From Phycomyces nitens (Eukaryota; Mucoromycota; Mucoromycetes; Mucorales; Phycomycetaceae): a stretch of 64,000 bases of DNA. Positions 35,696-48,559 of this stretch are shown here, piece by piece. The position numbers and the translations under genes were made by a program. The stretch lies in assembly GCA_022702545.1 (NCBI GenBank), contig JAHRBC010000001.1, positions 9,796,001 to 9,860,000 on the forward strand, read 5' to 3'. Position 1 is the stretch's first letter, and every line of letters starts with the position of its first letter. The notes below the pieces were generated by a model. That model worked only from the letters and a program-made list of their open reading frames with translations. It made no database searches and was not told the origin of the DNA.

Positions 35696-37770
35696 ATGGG
35701 CTATTGTAGTCGATGTGGTGAAATCACGCCTGCCGACAAGTGCACAAAGTGTGGTGGTCGCTCTGTTGGTAAATTTCTTCAATGTCATAATCATTATTTA
35801 CTAACAAATGATGTGTATAGCTTCTATAGCAGCAAACTTGGGTGTAGAGCCTATTCTGCTCGCAGACCGTTGGAAATCACAGTAAGAGACAATCTAGTAT
35901 ATTCTCAAACATTCATTAATAATGTCCTTTAAGATATTGCACCAGTATACTTGGGTTTGGTGACGCAGAAACATCAGCACCTTCTGTTTTATCAGAGCCC
36001 CAGACGTGTGTCAATTGCCACAAAAGGACCCTAGAACCTCTTGGTGCATCCCGCCACTGTAAAGACTGCACTCCACAAAAACCATCATCATCATCATCAG
36101 TAGCATCAGCAGCAGTAGTAGATCGAGGTGCATGGTGGGTTGAAAATTACTAAACTCAAAACCGGGATTAATGAAATTACCAATATAATAGTTCGGGATG
36201 CTATCGGCCAATTCTGGCCACAGAGACCCATGTTGAACATTCAAGTCGTTTTTGGCACAAAGAATGCTTCTCTTGTCACTCATGCGCCAGATCTCTTGGC
36301 GATACTCCCATGGTGGACTTACAAGGCCATCCCTGCTGCGAGAGCTGTTTAATGGCCCAGGCAGGGAGAAAACCAGCTCCAAAGATGGTATCAAAGGCCA
36401 ACCTAAGCACCCAAACCACTCGTATTCCTGATCGGTCTCGTTCTTCTCGCCAAAGCCTCCCAGCCACCAGCACAAGTATTCGGACAAACTCTCCAGTATT
36501 TTCACCATCGCCGTTTGGACTCAATCCTCGTACCTCTCTTTACAGTCGGTCAAAGCCCTTTGACTCCATATCCTCACACTCTTCTTCTTCCTCGTCTGCT
36601 TCTCTTTCTTCTACCTTGTCATCTACTTCTTGGTCCCCAAGTCCATCTCCATCCAAGTCAGCCAAGCCTCGGGTGGATAATCTGTCTGTATTCAAACGGC
36701 CTATATCAACCACTAATGAGTCCAGCTATCTTGGTTCTCCAGAGCCTTTAAGCTATCCACCTAGTCCTCCTGGCTGGAAACAATCCACACGCAAACAAAA
36801 CTCTGCACTTGCAGAATACAGGAGAGCAAAGGCAGCTCTGAACAATGAACATACTATATCTCAAGACAATACCCTCCCTTCTCCTTCTCCTTCCCCACCC
36901 CCAAGAACACCCAAAATACTCCCCAGGCAGCCTACTTTTTCAAAGCTACCCCAGAGTGGTGTCTTGAATGATCCCACCCAATCCAACTGTTCTGGTTGCC
37001 ATAACCCTCTCAGCGGCACCCGTGTCAAGCTGTCTATAGCTGGAGGAGATGTGTGGTATCACTATGAGTGTCTGGCATGCGAGACATGCCATGAGCCATT
37101 TTCATCCTCGGAATACATTAGCGATGGAAAGCATTTCTTCCATCCAAAGGTAACAAACTAAAGGTGTTTTAGGATCATAATCTTTATATATTTTATTATT
37201 GCAGTGTCGACCCACAGTACAGACTCCAGAGTACGCCTGTCATGGATGTAGCAAGCCCATAACAAACAAGTGCTTAAAGAATGGAAGCCGGCTATTTCAC
37301 CCAGACGTAAGTTTAAACATCAAACTGGCAAGTTTATTTTCAATAACTCATCCGATTATAATTAGTGCTTTTCATGCTATGAGTGCAATTCTTATCTGCC
37401 TTTTGATGAGCCATTCTACGAGATCCAGGGAGAAGCTCATTGTGAAGCCTGCAGTCGTATGGACAACCTTTCGGTCCAAAAGGAACCTCAACCTCCTGCC
37501 AACCCCATTACCAACAATACCACAGTGATTCCTCAAGAATCAACACGTCATTCTCGCAACACCCTCAAGTTGGGTGGTGCAAAGGTCTGTCCTCATTGTC
37601 GGCAGAGTATTGCTATCATGGACGAAGCACCCGGACCACGGGCCACCCGCTGGCACAGAAGATGTCTGCAATGTCAAGGATGCCACAAACAGATGGATTC
37701 TGGCGCAAACGTTGTTGAAGGTCGATCGGGTGAATGGGCTGTTTGGTGCAGAGGGTGCAATAGTATATGA
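35696..37770 (+). CDS. LIM-domain protein with four zinc-binding modules
   Basis: Seven or so exons, about 600 residues. The N-terminus MGYCSRCGEITPADKCTKCGG plus TCVNCHKRTLEPLGASRHCKDC is a cysteine-pair module. LIM1 is created across the intron 36133-36188 approximately: a donor at GCATG|GTGGGT and acceptor before TTCGGG give CSGCYRPIL, then FWHKECFSCHSCARSLGD and CCESC. A serine/proline-rich linker of about 200 residues follows. LIM2 is CSGCHNPLSG with WYHYECLACETC; LIM3 is CHGCSKPITN with LFHPDCFSCYEC; the last module is CPHCRQSIAI with WHRRCLQCQGC and ends CRGC. LIM modules are protein-binding adaptors, often at the actin cytoskeleton or cell-polarity sites in fungi. No RhoGAP or kinase domain is fused. 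Partner unknown. Confidence 0.85.
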
Positions 37771-38785
37771 ATTGTCTGTTTAGTATCTCACCTTCATACC
37801 CTCAAAAGTTGCAAATCTTTATAAATCTCCTGCTTTTATATACACCACATAGTAACAGACCATTTCAATATCTGTAAAGTCAAAACAGCTTCAAAAGACA
37901 TTTCTAAACACATACACACACATACACACGACATTGAGTAATAAAGAATTGTTACAGAAATTTATTATCCAAGTGTTTGTACTGTAACCGTTTATATTCT
38001 CCTGTTTCCATTCTTTTAATGAAAATATAGACCCATATTCATCACTATATATATATGTGTGTGATTCAATTGCTGATTTGATTTTCAAGTGATGAACAAA
38101 GTCTAATCGTTTCTTTTTGTGCCATTGGAACAACTGTTGGTTAGTTGTGGTGATAAATCATGTCACTTTATATTCTACAAATAGCGCGCCAGGTGGTATT
38201 CTTGATGTAGATGTCCATTGTGTCTCTCATATGGTAGTTGTTGACTCTCCAAATATAACCCTATTTTTTCATTTCATTAAAATACCATATATAACACTCC
38301 AAGGATATTTAAAGGTCTTTTTTTTTGTATTATTATGGTTTTATGGGCAACTTTCCAAGGCATGGTAGTTTTTGATGAAATAATGTGAGCAAATGAAGAA
38401 CGCCTTGATGATTAGACGTTTTTGGTAATCTAAAAAGCTGCTTTGGGTCAGAAAGAGGTTTGTTGAATTGATGAAATGGTATGATTTGAACAAGATTATA
38501 GAGTAGTATAAATCTAGTTTGAATGTCGGTCAGTGACCATGAAAAGGAGTCTGTAGAGAAATCTAATCTAATCTAATAAATAAAAACCCCCTCAAAAATA
38601 CATTGAAATTGATATTGGAATGGTATTATTTACAATGGGCCATAAAGTAATAGTAATAATTTAAAATACAGTCACATTGCAGTCAGAGTTTATTGTACAG
38701 CTTTAAAGACAAGATATCTGTCGTGTGGATATGAATACTAATACACAATTATAAATAACAAGGTCATATTTAATGGCATTTCTGT
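37771..38785. other. Spacer between convergent LIM and SH3 genes
   Basis: AT-rich, with a CACA run at 37910-37928 and (TA)n near 38044. No gene recognised; both 3' untranslated regions should lie here. Confidence 0.5.
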
Positions 38786-39801
38786 CTAAAAGAGTGAATG
38801 TGCTGCTTCACTTCCCACTAAAATAGGAATACCATGGTTAGCAAAAAAAAAGGTAAAAAGTAAAGGGAATTTTAATAAACTTACATGTTGCGCCGAATCC
38901 CCAGGTGGCAGCATTGGCTACATTCCCACCAAATTTCTTTGCGAATCCAGAAAGTCGGCCCTCGGATGATTCAGTAGTGTGGGCAGGTGCAGATGCTTCC
39001 GGAGGAGCAGGATAGGAGGATTGTGCTACAGGTGCTGGATAGGCTGATGGTGCTACAGGTGCTGGATAGGCCATTTGCTGCTGTTGTTGTTGTTGGGGTG
39101 GTGTTTGGTAAGAGTTTCTCTGGGGAGAACTCTGGTAAGATGCAGCCTGGCCATAACCAGGATTATAGCCTGTAGGACCAGGCATTGTCGGTTGCTGTTG
39201 TGGCTGAGGTGGAGGGTTGCGTGGAGGTGAAGGATAGTTTCCATAACTATGAGAATTATTAGTATTCGGAGACGAGTGTGCGGCAGGACGACTGGGCCTA
39301 GAAGAGTTGAATGATTGTTAATAGCTTTAAAGATATAGATTCCCTTGGCAATCCTCACTCTAGTGGCCTAATGTATGTTCGTGGGAATACACCCGTGCGT
39401 CCGTGTAGCGATCCACGCCACCAGTCATTATCCACTTTGAAAAAGTTAGTAATCTTGGCATGATATTATATTATTATTTAGCATTCGTTACCATGTTCAA
39501 GAACCTGAACCACCTCGCCCTTTTTCAATGGGAGCTCTCTTGGGTTAGTCCCAGGAAAGTCATATAAAGCTTCTGCGGTGCCCAATGAAGGAGGAGAGCC
39601 ATATGCTGGTGGAGGAGGGTTGGTTTGAGCTGGAGGATAGCCTTGGTTGTGTACGGATCTTATGGCGCTACTTGTGGGCAACAAAGCAAGAATCTCATCA
39701 TATGCCTTTTGTTCAAGGTATTTTTGGGCCTTTAGCAACAAGAGTTCTTTTTGAATGGATTCCAAGACATGTGTTGCCAAAGCCTGTTCACGTTCGCTCA
39801 T
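38786..39801 (-). CDS. SH3-domain protein, Lsb1/Pin3-like
   Basis: Four exons, about 280 residues. The N-terminus has a short helical region (LATHVLESIQKELLLLKAQ) as in yeast Lsb1/Lsb2(Pin3). An SH3 domain follows: AEALYDFPGTNPRELPLKKG with VVQVLEH, then across an intron NDWWRGSLHGRTGVFPRTYI. The ALYDF, WW and G-x-FP-x-x-Y landmarks are intact. After it comes a Pro/Gln/Tyr-rich tail (PPQQQQQQQ, repeated YPAPVA) and a conserved end RLSGFAKKFGGNVANAATW plus GFGATLGSEAAHSLF, the last part coded by a short final exon. In yeast these proteins bind Las17/WASP and influence actin assembly and prion formation; role here inferred. Confidence 0.88.
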
Positions 39802-40257
39802 TATTTGTAAAGGTAGTCGAGTAAAGAAAGAGAGCAAGGAATTAGTAATTGATAATTAGAATGTTAAATACCCCTTGCTATTATCACGCTATACAGAGAT
39901 ATTCCAAGGGCGAAATACCTTTCGGAACTCAAGGCTATACTTTACCCGAACTCCATTTCAAACCAAGTAAAACACTTTTCTTCTTCTTCTGGATATTCTA
40001 CAACTGCAGAAAATTAAAAATTGCCAAGAAAAAAATAGTATTCTAGTCAATGTTCAAATGGCACAAGAGGCCAAACGATTGTTTTAACTCTACCAGAATT
40101 ACACCTTTATACTTTAAAGGTAAATCCATTCGAAAAAAAACTATAATGAGCGCAATTGGTTGTAATATATCTGGAATACTCTTAATCTTGATAAAATACA
40201 AAGAAGATGTGCTCATATGTTGGCTGTTCAGAATGTATTTGAAACTATGGTACAGAG

Positions 40258-40258
<1 letters not shown>

Positions 40259-40319
<61 letters not shown>
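40259..40319. repeat. (AAT)n microsatellite
   Basis: About twenty uninterrupted AAT triplets in the spacer between the SH3 and F-box genes. Long poly-N and poly-L frames here are artefacts of it. Confidence 0.95.
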
Positions 40320-40320
<1 letters not shown>

Positions 40321-40538
40321 GATTCCAATAGGTACAATTGTCATATTGACCATATGTAGATTCAAGATTAACAATGGCTGAATTTAGTGGTGATATATTT
40401 TTATACAATCCCATTCCCAAAAAAGGCAATTTTTATTTAATCTTTTTTTTAAATTTTTAATTTTTAATTTAATTTTGGAAACAGCATTACTAAACCTTTC
40501 CCTTTCTTGTGGGCATATTTGCCTTTCTTTTAGCTAAA

Positions 40539-42095
40539 ATGCTGATAGATCTTCCATTCGAAATACTTTCGGCCATCATAAACCATCTCTCTGTAGAGGA
40601 CAAAAGAGTATGCTCTACTGTCTGCCGAGAATGGTCATTGGTATTTACCTCGGCACTCTGGAAGCATCTCAGTATCAGGACCAAGAGGCAGATGTATGGC
40701 CTCTCTTCAATTCAGCACCGTCTTCCTGTCTGTACCTTGTTCTTAAACGCCTTTCTATCCATCAATCCCCAACAGCTCCTCTGGATCCAAAATAACCTTT
40801 CACTGACTTGTGTTAGTATTTCACAAGAAGCTCTTCATCCAGACTGTTTTGATACCATGGTCGACTGGACTCTTTGGCAATACCTGACAAAACTTGAATT
40901 GTGTACAGACAATCTTTGGGTCAGCACCAAAGCAATCCTAAATACCCTTTCTTGTCTGTCCTCTCTCCTGTCCCTCTCCTGGACTCAATCAGACGATGGC
41001 TCTTCATCTCATTTTGGCTGGCAAGATATCGAGACATTGCACATCAATCTACCCTGTCTGACTACTTTATATCTAAAGGTCACGATGGATGAACTTTCTA
41101 TGGAGGATATCCAGCGTATTATTAACAGAGAGTTCAGCCCAGCTCTCGGTCTAACCTGTATGACATGGACTGTGAACACAATCGACCCCCATTGGTCAAT
41201 TTACTGGGCATACAAGTATCCAAACCTTAGCTCGCTTTATTGGGTCACGGTTGATCAAGAGATAAATGACTGGAAGATCATCGCACCTTTTCAAGCCTGG
41301 CCAACTCCATTTCAAAGGCTACAACATCTCACCTTGGATGGTGCAATCTATACTCATGCATCACATGGCACTTTGTTTGCTCTCCTCAATCGCTCAAAGT
41401 GTCTAAATTCAATCACGTACTCTCTCTACACCAATCAGTCAAGCTTGCAACATATTCAAGCTGTCTTTAAAGACATTATGCAATTTTCTGATTCTCTTTG
41501 TTCTCTTGAACTAATTGTGCATGGTGATGTTGATGATCCCAATATCATTTCCAACTTATTTGTACATTGTCCTAGACTGGTGACCCTGTCTATATGTGGA
41601 ATGAGAATACAGCTTTCTCTGGATCGAATTCTCGATAAATGCATATCCCTAGAGTTTTTATACATAAACGTATCCCGCCTTCACATCAGAACCACAGCCC
41701 CTCTACATTCAATCAAGGATATCATACTAACAAGTGGGAACCTTGGCCTTTGTGAGCTCGGATTTCTCTCCAAGAGGTGCACAAGTCTCAAGAGGCTCAA
41801 ATTGGTGGATCTGGTCTTGAGAAATGATGAATCGATATTCAGTCAGGACCTGTTTCTTGACCTTTCTTCTCTAAATCTACACACCTTGTGCATAAAGAGA
41901 GTGTCGTTTTACAAATCAAACATTGCTGCAGGGAAATCGAAATTGCATAAATTAGCCTTGGTTCTGCCACAGACGTCTAGACTGTACGATACCAGATGGT
42001 CTCTAGGCACCTTTGGCCACAAACAGAGTAGAAATACAGACGAAAAGGAATATTTTAGATTACAATGTGGATCTGTAGATCGGCTTATTTTATAG
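40539..42095 (+). CDS. F-box protein with leucine-rich-repeat-like region
   Basis: Single exon, 518 residues from the ATG at 40539; the upstream ATG at 40509 would only add ten hydrophobic residues before the F-box. The F-box is at the very start: MLIDLPFEILSAIINHLSVE, DKRVCSTVCREWSLV and WKHLSI. The rest has irregular leucine-rich stretches (LTKLELCTDNLW, LQHLTLDGAIY, LVTLSICGMRI, LKRLKLVDLVL) of the kind used to recognise substrates. F-box proteins link targets to Skp1-cullin ubiquitin ligases. These genes expand rapidly in Mucoromycota; the target is unknown. Confidence 0.88.
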   Translation: MLIDLPFEILSAIINHLSVEDKRVCSTVCREWSLVFTSALWKHLSIRTKRQMYGLSSIQHRLPVCTLFLNAFLSINPQQLLWIQNNLSLTCVSISQEALHPDCFDTMVDWTLWQYLTKLELCTDNLWVSTKAILNTLSCLSSLLSLSWTQSDDGSSSHFGWQDIETLHINLPCLTTLYLKVTMDELSMEDIQRIINREFSPALGLTCMTWTVNTIDPHWSIYWAYKYPNLSSLYWVTVDQEINDWKIIAPFQAWPTPFQRLQHLTLDGAIYTHASHGTLFALLNRSKCLNSITYSLYTNQSSLQHIQAVFKDIMQFSDSLCSLELIVHGDVDDPNIISNLFVHCPRLVTLSICGMRIQLSLDRILDKCISLEFLYINVSRLHIRTTAPLHSIKDIILTSGNLGLCELGFLSKRCTSLKRLKLVDLVLRNDESIFSQDLFLDLSSLNLHTLCIKRVSFYKSNIAAGKSKLHKLALVLPQTSRLYDTRWSLGTFGHKQSRNTDEKEYFRLQCGSVDRLIL

Positions 42096-42388
42096 AAATT
42101 TGTATTTTCAAAAGAAAAAAAGAAAAAGAAAAGAATGATTGCTCTTTACCAATAAAACATGGTTGATTAGTGATAATAATAGAATCTATGGCATTCTGCC
42201 AAAAATATTGGTATTTTACCATTTAGGATGAGGTATCCTAATGGATTCAATGCTTAATTAATATGATGGTATTAAAATGCATTTACCAAACAGATTAAAG
42301 GAGTCATTCTCGATTATCAGAGATCACGTCTTTTAAAATATATTGTATGTATACCTTTGTTTTTTAAATAATAATAATAATAATAGTA

Positions 42389-45051
42389 TTAGAGTGTCTT
42401 GATGATGGAGTCTGGCTGGACTGTATAATCTGTCCATGTCATGATACGCGTAGACGACACAGAGAGCACGGTATTGTGATTAGGCAGAAACATTGACCGC
42501 AAGTTCTTTGTTTTTCCTGATATTCACCATTCAAAAATTAATATCTTGTGGCTCATTGTGAGTTCTTGTTGTTTTTACCCATGGTCTCAAAACTAAAGCA
42601 CGGTCCACGAGTAACACCGCTATAGCGAAGATCCCTATGTCAAATAAAACAAATGGTCATTACAGGGCAAGTTCAGTCTAGCGATTGTTTATATAGTTAC
42701 CAAAAGTGAATCTTGGGCTCTACCTGGCTACCACATACTACCATGTGGCCGTTTGAATGCCAATCAGGCCGAATATAGCGAGATACATTTCCTGCTTCTG
42801 GGTGGCCAAATCTTAACACAATAGGATCCGTTTCACTGCAACGCTGATCGTATAAAGCAAGTTGATCATTCTTGCAAGACAGGCTGTGATAGATGTATAA
42901 GTAACCATGGACTAAAAATCGAGTGTGTGGGTGTGGGTGTGTGTTTACCTGAGAATAAGCAAGTCTGGAGAAACAGGGCTTTGGAGAATATTGTTGACCT
43001 ATAATGCATCACAAAAAAGCAATATAATTAAAACCTGGCCTCCCTTTTATTACATTTTTTCTTCTTCTTCCTTACCCTCCCTGGAAATTTGAGTTCTGAT
43101 GCACTCTTTTGGGCCACAAGGTCATACATAAAGAATCGATCGTCTGCTCCACCAGAGAATAAGCGATTGTGGTACTTATCAAAGCAGAATGTCTGTGGAT
43201 AAGACGTGTGCTTGATAGGAACATTATGTGTGGCCGTAAGATCAAAATCGTCGTGTTCACTTTCACGTCTCAAATCCCAAATGTACTATATGATTATAAG
43301 TATTCTTGACGCTCATTGGTATGGCCTGCAGAGCTTACCACTGATTTATCGTATCCACCGGTAATAAAGCTAGCCCTTTCATAGCCAGTATTTCTCTGGT
43401 GGTTGAGATCAATTGGCGATATGGTAGAGAATCCTTTTTCATGAGGAAATTCACTCAGTCTTTGAACTCTTCCCTCTACTGAACTCTAAGGGTAATTTAG
43501 TATATTTGAATAAACAAGAACAAGAACAAGACCCATTGTATGGATCAGCTTTCTTACATCAGTAACAGAACTAATATGGACAAGCGAAACCGTTTCAGAA
43601 TCCTCTGGTTTAGAACGGCCGTCTCTTCTGGAAGAAGGACAGAGGGCAAGTGTAGAAGGAGTGGCCCAGCAGAGCTCTTCGATCCATGACTGAAAAAGAC
43701 GTTCTTTTCCTAGAGTTTTAATGTTTCTAGAGCAAATATTACATGAATAAAATATCGTTATTTTGTTGGAAATGGAAAGGAAATGTGTGTTACAGCTATG
43801 GTCTTTACCGCCTTGTGGACGCATTCCTATCATTTAATAATCGTTTTTTTTTTAAAAAATAGAAAACAATGAGATATTTATCCTCAAAATAAAATTTGTT
43901 TTATCAGACTTACCAGAACTGAAGATCACTATATTATTTTCCAAACCAAGAGTTTAGTGGAAAGGTTTTGATAAAGATGTAGCTAAATAATTTATTATTT
44001 TACCCGTCTAGAGAAGTAAGAAGCATAAGATCTTTCATGGCATTGGATTCGTTTGGACCAGCTTGACTGAACAACATGCTACGGGGCTTCTTGGACAGAC
44101 TAGATCCATCTGCTGTCTGGCTTCGACGCAAGTAAAGGTCACATTTATCGGATGCTGCTGGTTTCCATGTCACAGGGTTATATGGAACTGGAGATGGCTA
44201 AACAAGTAAAGAAATAATAAAATGTTTCTTTGGATTTTAATTATGTGCAACCTCTAGGCGTATTTCACTGCTTTTTACCATCTGGAGAGGGGGGACAATC
44301 AACTCTGGTGGGGTGGGCTCCCGGCGAGGACGTCTTGGAGCCCTGATGATGTCCTCACTCTCTTGAGGAGAGGGTCTTTTGAGTGCAGTCCGTGAAGAGG
44401 ACGAGGACGAGGACGAGGACGCCACAGATTGTCGGAGAGGTGGGTCGGGATTTAGGGCGGGTAGCCCTGGACGGTGAACACGGGACGGACTGGGTGTGGG
44501 GCGTGGGCTGGATGGACCTGGTTCAGCACTATACAGCGATGGGTGGGCCTGGGCTGCATGATCTACTATCAACCTAGTAACGCGTGCAATTTGCCTGCTA
44601 GTTTTCTGAATCTCTTTATTAAGGGTTTTGGCCTTTTCTATATACGTAATTTGCTTTGTCTGCTGTCTCTGGAGCTATCAACAGAGTAGATTGAGAATTG
44701 GCTACAAAATAAACACTTTTATAATTACTTTGAGCAATAGATCCTGCAATTCTCCTTGACAAAGTGCAGGATGAGCATTGGAAAGTACTTTTGTAGGGGT
44801 TGAAAGAAATCCTATAAATGAATCTTCTTGATCGCTTTCTGAGCTAGAGCTAGATTCGTCAAGATGGTCATGAGCATGTAGGGGATCGTCAACCCTGGCA
44901 GAAATCAATGTCGAAGTAGAAAGATCTCAAAATATTATTTTTAATAAAATCCTATTTTATTTTATTTTATTTTATTCTTCTTCTCACTTGTTCGGCTGTT
45001 GGTGTTCTCTGGCTTCAAAGAAGATGCCGAGAAGAGCGATCGTGGGAGCAT
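42389..45051 (-). CDS. WD40-repeat protein with disordered N-terminus
   Basis: About twelve exons, roughly 650 residues. Starts MLPRSLFSASSLKPENTNSR and joins in frame to RVDDPLHAHDHLDESSSSSE. Next come a coiled stretch (QITYIEKAKTLNKEIQKTS) and a Pro/Ser-rich segment with an SSSSSSSSS run and a KRP basic patch. The C-terminal half carries WD40 strands: SFITGGYDKSVYIWDLR, NRLFSGGADDRFFMYDL, LLILSCKNDQLALYDQR and HMVVCGSQVEPKIHFWDLR. The IWDLR/YDQR/FWDLR ends are typical of propeller blades and of DCAF-type cullin-4 receptors, but the family could not be settled. It ends at the TAA at 42389. Confidence 0.72.
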
Positions 45052-47600
45052 AGTCGGAGGGGGACAGCGGTGGCCACGCAAAGATAAAAAGCGTCCTTCC
45101 CTCAATCGAAAGTGCGCCACAATAGAAAATGGCAGATTATTTAAACCCAGAAGGAAATTTGGCTTCATACAAAAAGTAGTTTTCCAGATTGCAGTGTCCA
45201 CAGAATATGTTGGCTTATTAAGCTAGCAAAAGAATTCAGTGGAGCTAGATATCATTATAATTCTTATTGTTGAATATTCCGGAATCTAATGAGTATATTT
45301 TTGACAAGATACAGGAAAGCGAAACCAAAGTAATCTTATTGGATTTAGAGGGTTGTGCGGAAGCAGAGAAAACCATCAATTCAATCAAATGAAGAGGTGG
45401 GGAATATAACTACAGAAACTATAGAATATTATTCTGGAACAGATCAATTGAATTGAGGGGAGAACAAGACTTGAATCAGTCCCATACTTGATTGCCTTGG
45501 ATGCTATTGGAGATTACGAAATTGATATTCTTGTGGGGTAATCCAAATAGTCTATCAAATATAAAGAGTAAACTACTACAAGTCCTTTAATATATTCTAA
45601 TCATGACATACTTTGGCTAATGAAGATCTAGAAAAGTGTATAATATATCCCACCATTACAAGAAACACAAAAGTAGCAAATGCTTGATATATAATTATAT
45701 ATCAAGATTGTTTTTCAAGACTTGCAATAGATTAATTAGAACCAAAAATCGAGTGGATTCATTCATAACCAATTACTATACAATCTTACCATTAGTATGA
45801 AGTTAAACGTAATAAACTTTTTTTATTTTTTATTTTTGATGGGGATTATAATATTCAACATGTTCTATTGGATAGAGCAATAAAGTAGAGCCTTTTAAAT
45901 GTAATATTTATTTGTAATTTATTTCTACTTCTTGTAACCATGTCAAAGAATTAATTGTAGTAGAAATAATCACCAAATCAATTGTTATCTTGCTTATTCT
46001 GATAAGGAAGAAGAGGAATAAGATTTCTGATATTCTATCAACAAATAAATATTAATGTATCTTAACGATTAGAATATGATCAGTATGCTTACAAGTATCA
46101 AGAATCTCCTCAAGAATTAACCTTTTGCTTTTTAATTAATTCAAAGATTCGAAAACGACCAAACAATGCTGTATCGACCGTGAGCTTTGTGTCACGTTGA
46201 CTGGACTCAGCCAAAGAGACACTGTGGAGGACGTCGAGGCATGGTTCCGCAGTCTCAACCTTGATGAAGTTCTTTGCCCATGTTAATCCTTTAAAAATAA
46301 GCTACAAGTATTTAAAATCACGAAATATCAAAGTGCTTGTCTTGATGGTTTTGGCATACACTCTTTCCAGAAATTTTTTGCGCATACTCTGTGTAACACA
46401 TTGCGCCAAGTGCAAGCATTGATTTGCATATTGCTGAAAATTGATTGTGTGTCGTACCTAACACAATTGGTGTTGACTCCGTTACGACTACAGATGTGGT
46501 AGCTACCCACTTCTGGCACTCAAAGCTTCTCCATTTTTAACCCTTTTCTTTCATTCTTTCTTTATTAACTATCATTCTCACAATTTCCCTCCCTAATTAC
46601 CACATCAATAGCAAAAACATAGCTAGCTTAGTATGGAAAGATACGAGAGACAAGGGAATAGAGAAATTTATTATTATGTATATTTTCAAATAAAAACCAC
46701 TCGGTTTAGACTAAAGTCTATATCAAGAAAGGCGTTCTATATTCCGATATACTCGGTTTCCTTTTTCTTTCTTTCTTGTGGTTATTTACTGAAGATATAT
46801 CTTTCTGAAAGAAAAGACCTCCACATTATCCGCATACATATATAGGACACTTTCTGATTGTTGATTCATACTTTCTTTGTGTGTTATTCCAATTATTTGT
46901 GTCAATTTTATTCAGTCTACGCCTTCTTACTACTTGCTCATTCTCTTCAGTAGCACTAATTTGTATACTCTGCCTATACTCGTGCATATATTCTGCTCGA
47001 GAATTTCTAATATTCTCTGCTTCTACTTTTGCTATTGCTTTCATTTCTGCAGTCTGCTGGAAATTATGCTGGTGTTCTCTAATGTATCTCCATATTCTTT
47101 TAGCCCTTTCTTCAGTGGGAACAGTAAGTCTAGGCATTTTGTAATCTATAATAATATAATATAAGAGTAAAAGAGTAAGGAGAAAGTACAATATGCTTAG
47201 TATGCTTTAGAGAAGTATCAAGGCCGTCACGTGATTAAAAAGTTTACATTTTTTACTAGTAAAATTCTTACAAAATCACGGAGTTTAAATGTTACAATTT
47301 TCCCTCTTTCCTTAGGCTTTCTAACTCCGTAAACTCCATATAGAACGCCAAAAAGCGCGGCTTGGAGAGCCTATACCACATCTTTCGTCTTCACTTTGTC
47401 AACTTTCCCATTTTACCCATGGGTTGAAAATAGTTTTGTGCATTTTATAATTTGCGCATGTCAATGTCTTTTTCGGTGATTATATAAAAATGGCATTTTT
47501 CGTTTATGATGGAATACGACAACCATCCACAGCATTTCCTTACCACTGTTCACAATCCCGAATTTAGATTACAAGCAGAAAAGTCTGATTTGCCAGATTT
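45052..47600. other. Decayed, transposon-like spacer
   Basis: No intact host gene recognised. A short open stretch at about 46145-46288 (+) reads LCVTLTGLSQRDTVEDVEAWFRSLN-like and ends at a TAA; it looks like an eroded coding fragment of unknown family. A 121-codon minus-strand frame at 46826-47191, starting near MPRLTVPTEERAKRIWRYIR with basic RRRR, has a charged composition but no recognised family. The stretch near 45330-45600 resembles that at 48540-48830 (separate entry). Confidence 0.45.
45440..45600 (+). repeat. Diverged repeat, copy A
   Basis: Matches copy B near 48560-48800 in order and direction: both have GATTGAATT/GATTGAAAT with GGGGAGA, then a TTGATTGC segment, then ATATTCTTG followed by GGGG and T-A-A/G-A-T, then TATCAAATATA and a TTACAAG/CTACAAG. 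Similarity by eye is loose (perhaps 60 per cent), suggesting two old copies of one element, possibly LINE 3' ends. Confidence 0.35.
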
Positions 47601-47744
47601 GGATTTTTGATATGAATCCATAACAAACGTAAACGCCTTTTTTACCATGGACACCGACGATCCTGAAAAATAAAAGGACCCATGACCACCACGATTAACC
47701 AATCTATACAAGTCCAAGCTCCCACCTTCCAACCGCCCTAAACT

Positions 47745-48555
47745 TGGACACACGTTTTTTGCTGGGGTTGTCGATACAGACACCATTTACAAAGTACCTT
47801 GCAATGAACATTGTATCATTGCTGATCCCATCTAGGGCCGGAGGATTGAGCCACACACCTTGTTGTATGACATTACCACTGTTAATGCATCACTTACAGA
47901 ATTTAAGAATGCTGGTCGATCGCACCTCTCAGACACGATTGCTGTCGGATTGGCATCTCATAACATTGGTAAACGCACAATCGTGGAGATCGTAATGACA
48001 ACAAAAGACAATGTTTTAAAATATGCCAGCAAAGGCATCACAGTTGGTGAGACATGTGTATATGTTTTTCCTTCTCTTCGACCTGAGGTGGAGTTGGCCA
48101 AAGTTTTCCTCTCCAAAGTTCTTATACAGAGTAGATCAATCACAGTGATGAACATATGTAAATATATTGAAGAAAATGGCATTTGTCTTGGGGTGGGAGT
48201 ACATTTTTAGCAAGGATGGTTTGTTGGACAAGACTATGCTCTCATCTGCTCCCCACATGGCCCTACTCCAACAACACTGTTATCTTTATCTCATGTTATT
48301 CCTTTTGAAAATGATCAAAATTTCTATGCCACTTGGTCCAAGATGCCTTTGAACTGCAGCTCTTTCAATAAGCCTGTGTACCGTTTTTCTGACTGCCCTG
48401 AGCGATAATCTCGCATCTACTTGAAGTGCAATACACCTGGACACCTGTGCACTCGCTGCCCAAAGAACACTCATAGACTTAAATGTACACAATCCGACTT
48501 ATCATATACTTCTGGTAATGGCACTGCAAAAATTATGCAATTTCAACTCTGAATA
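47745..48555 (+). pseudogene. Gag/ORF1-like relic with degenerate zinc knuckles
   Basis: One frame reads HTFFAGVVDTDTIYKV, then, across a TAG, TEFKNAGRSHLSDTIAVGL, SHNIGKRTIVEIVM and RPEVELAKVFLSK. Further downstream, after shifts and stops, it reads FSDCPER-stop-SRIYLKCNTPGHLCTRCPK, which keeps the CCHC spacing K-C-x4-H-x4-C with the first cysteine changed to tyrosine. Gag-like ORF1 proteins of fungal non-LTR elements carry such knuckles. Stops at 47833 and in the knuckle region plus frame shifts show it is not functional. Family assignment is tentative. Confidence 0.45.
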
Positions 48556-48559
48556 TATC

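Noticed and set aside
40043..40429. Poly-Leu (minus) and poly-Asn (plus) ORFs
   Set aside because: Created by the (AAT)n microsatellite.
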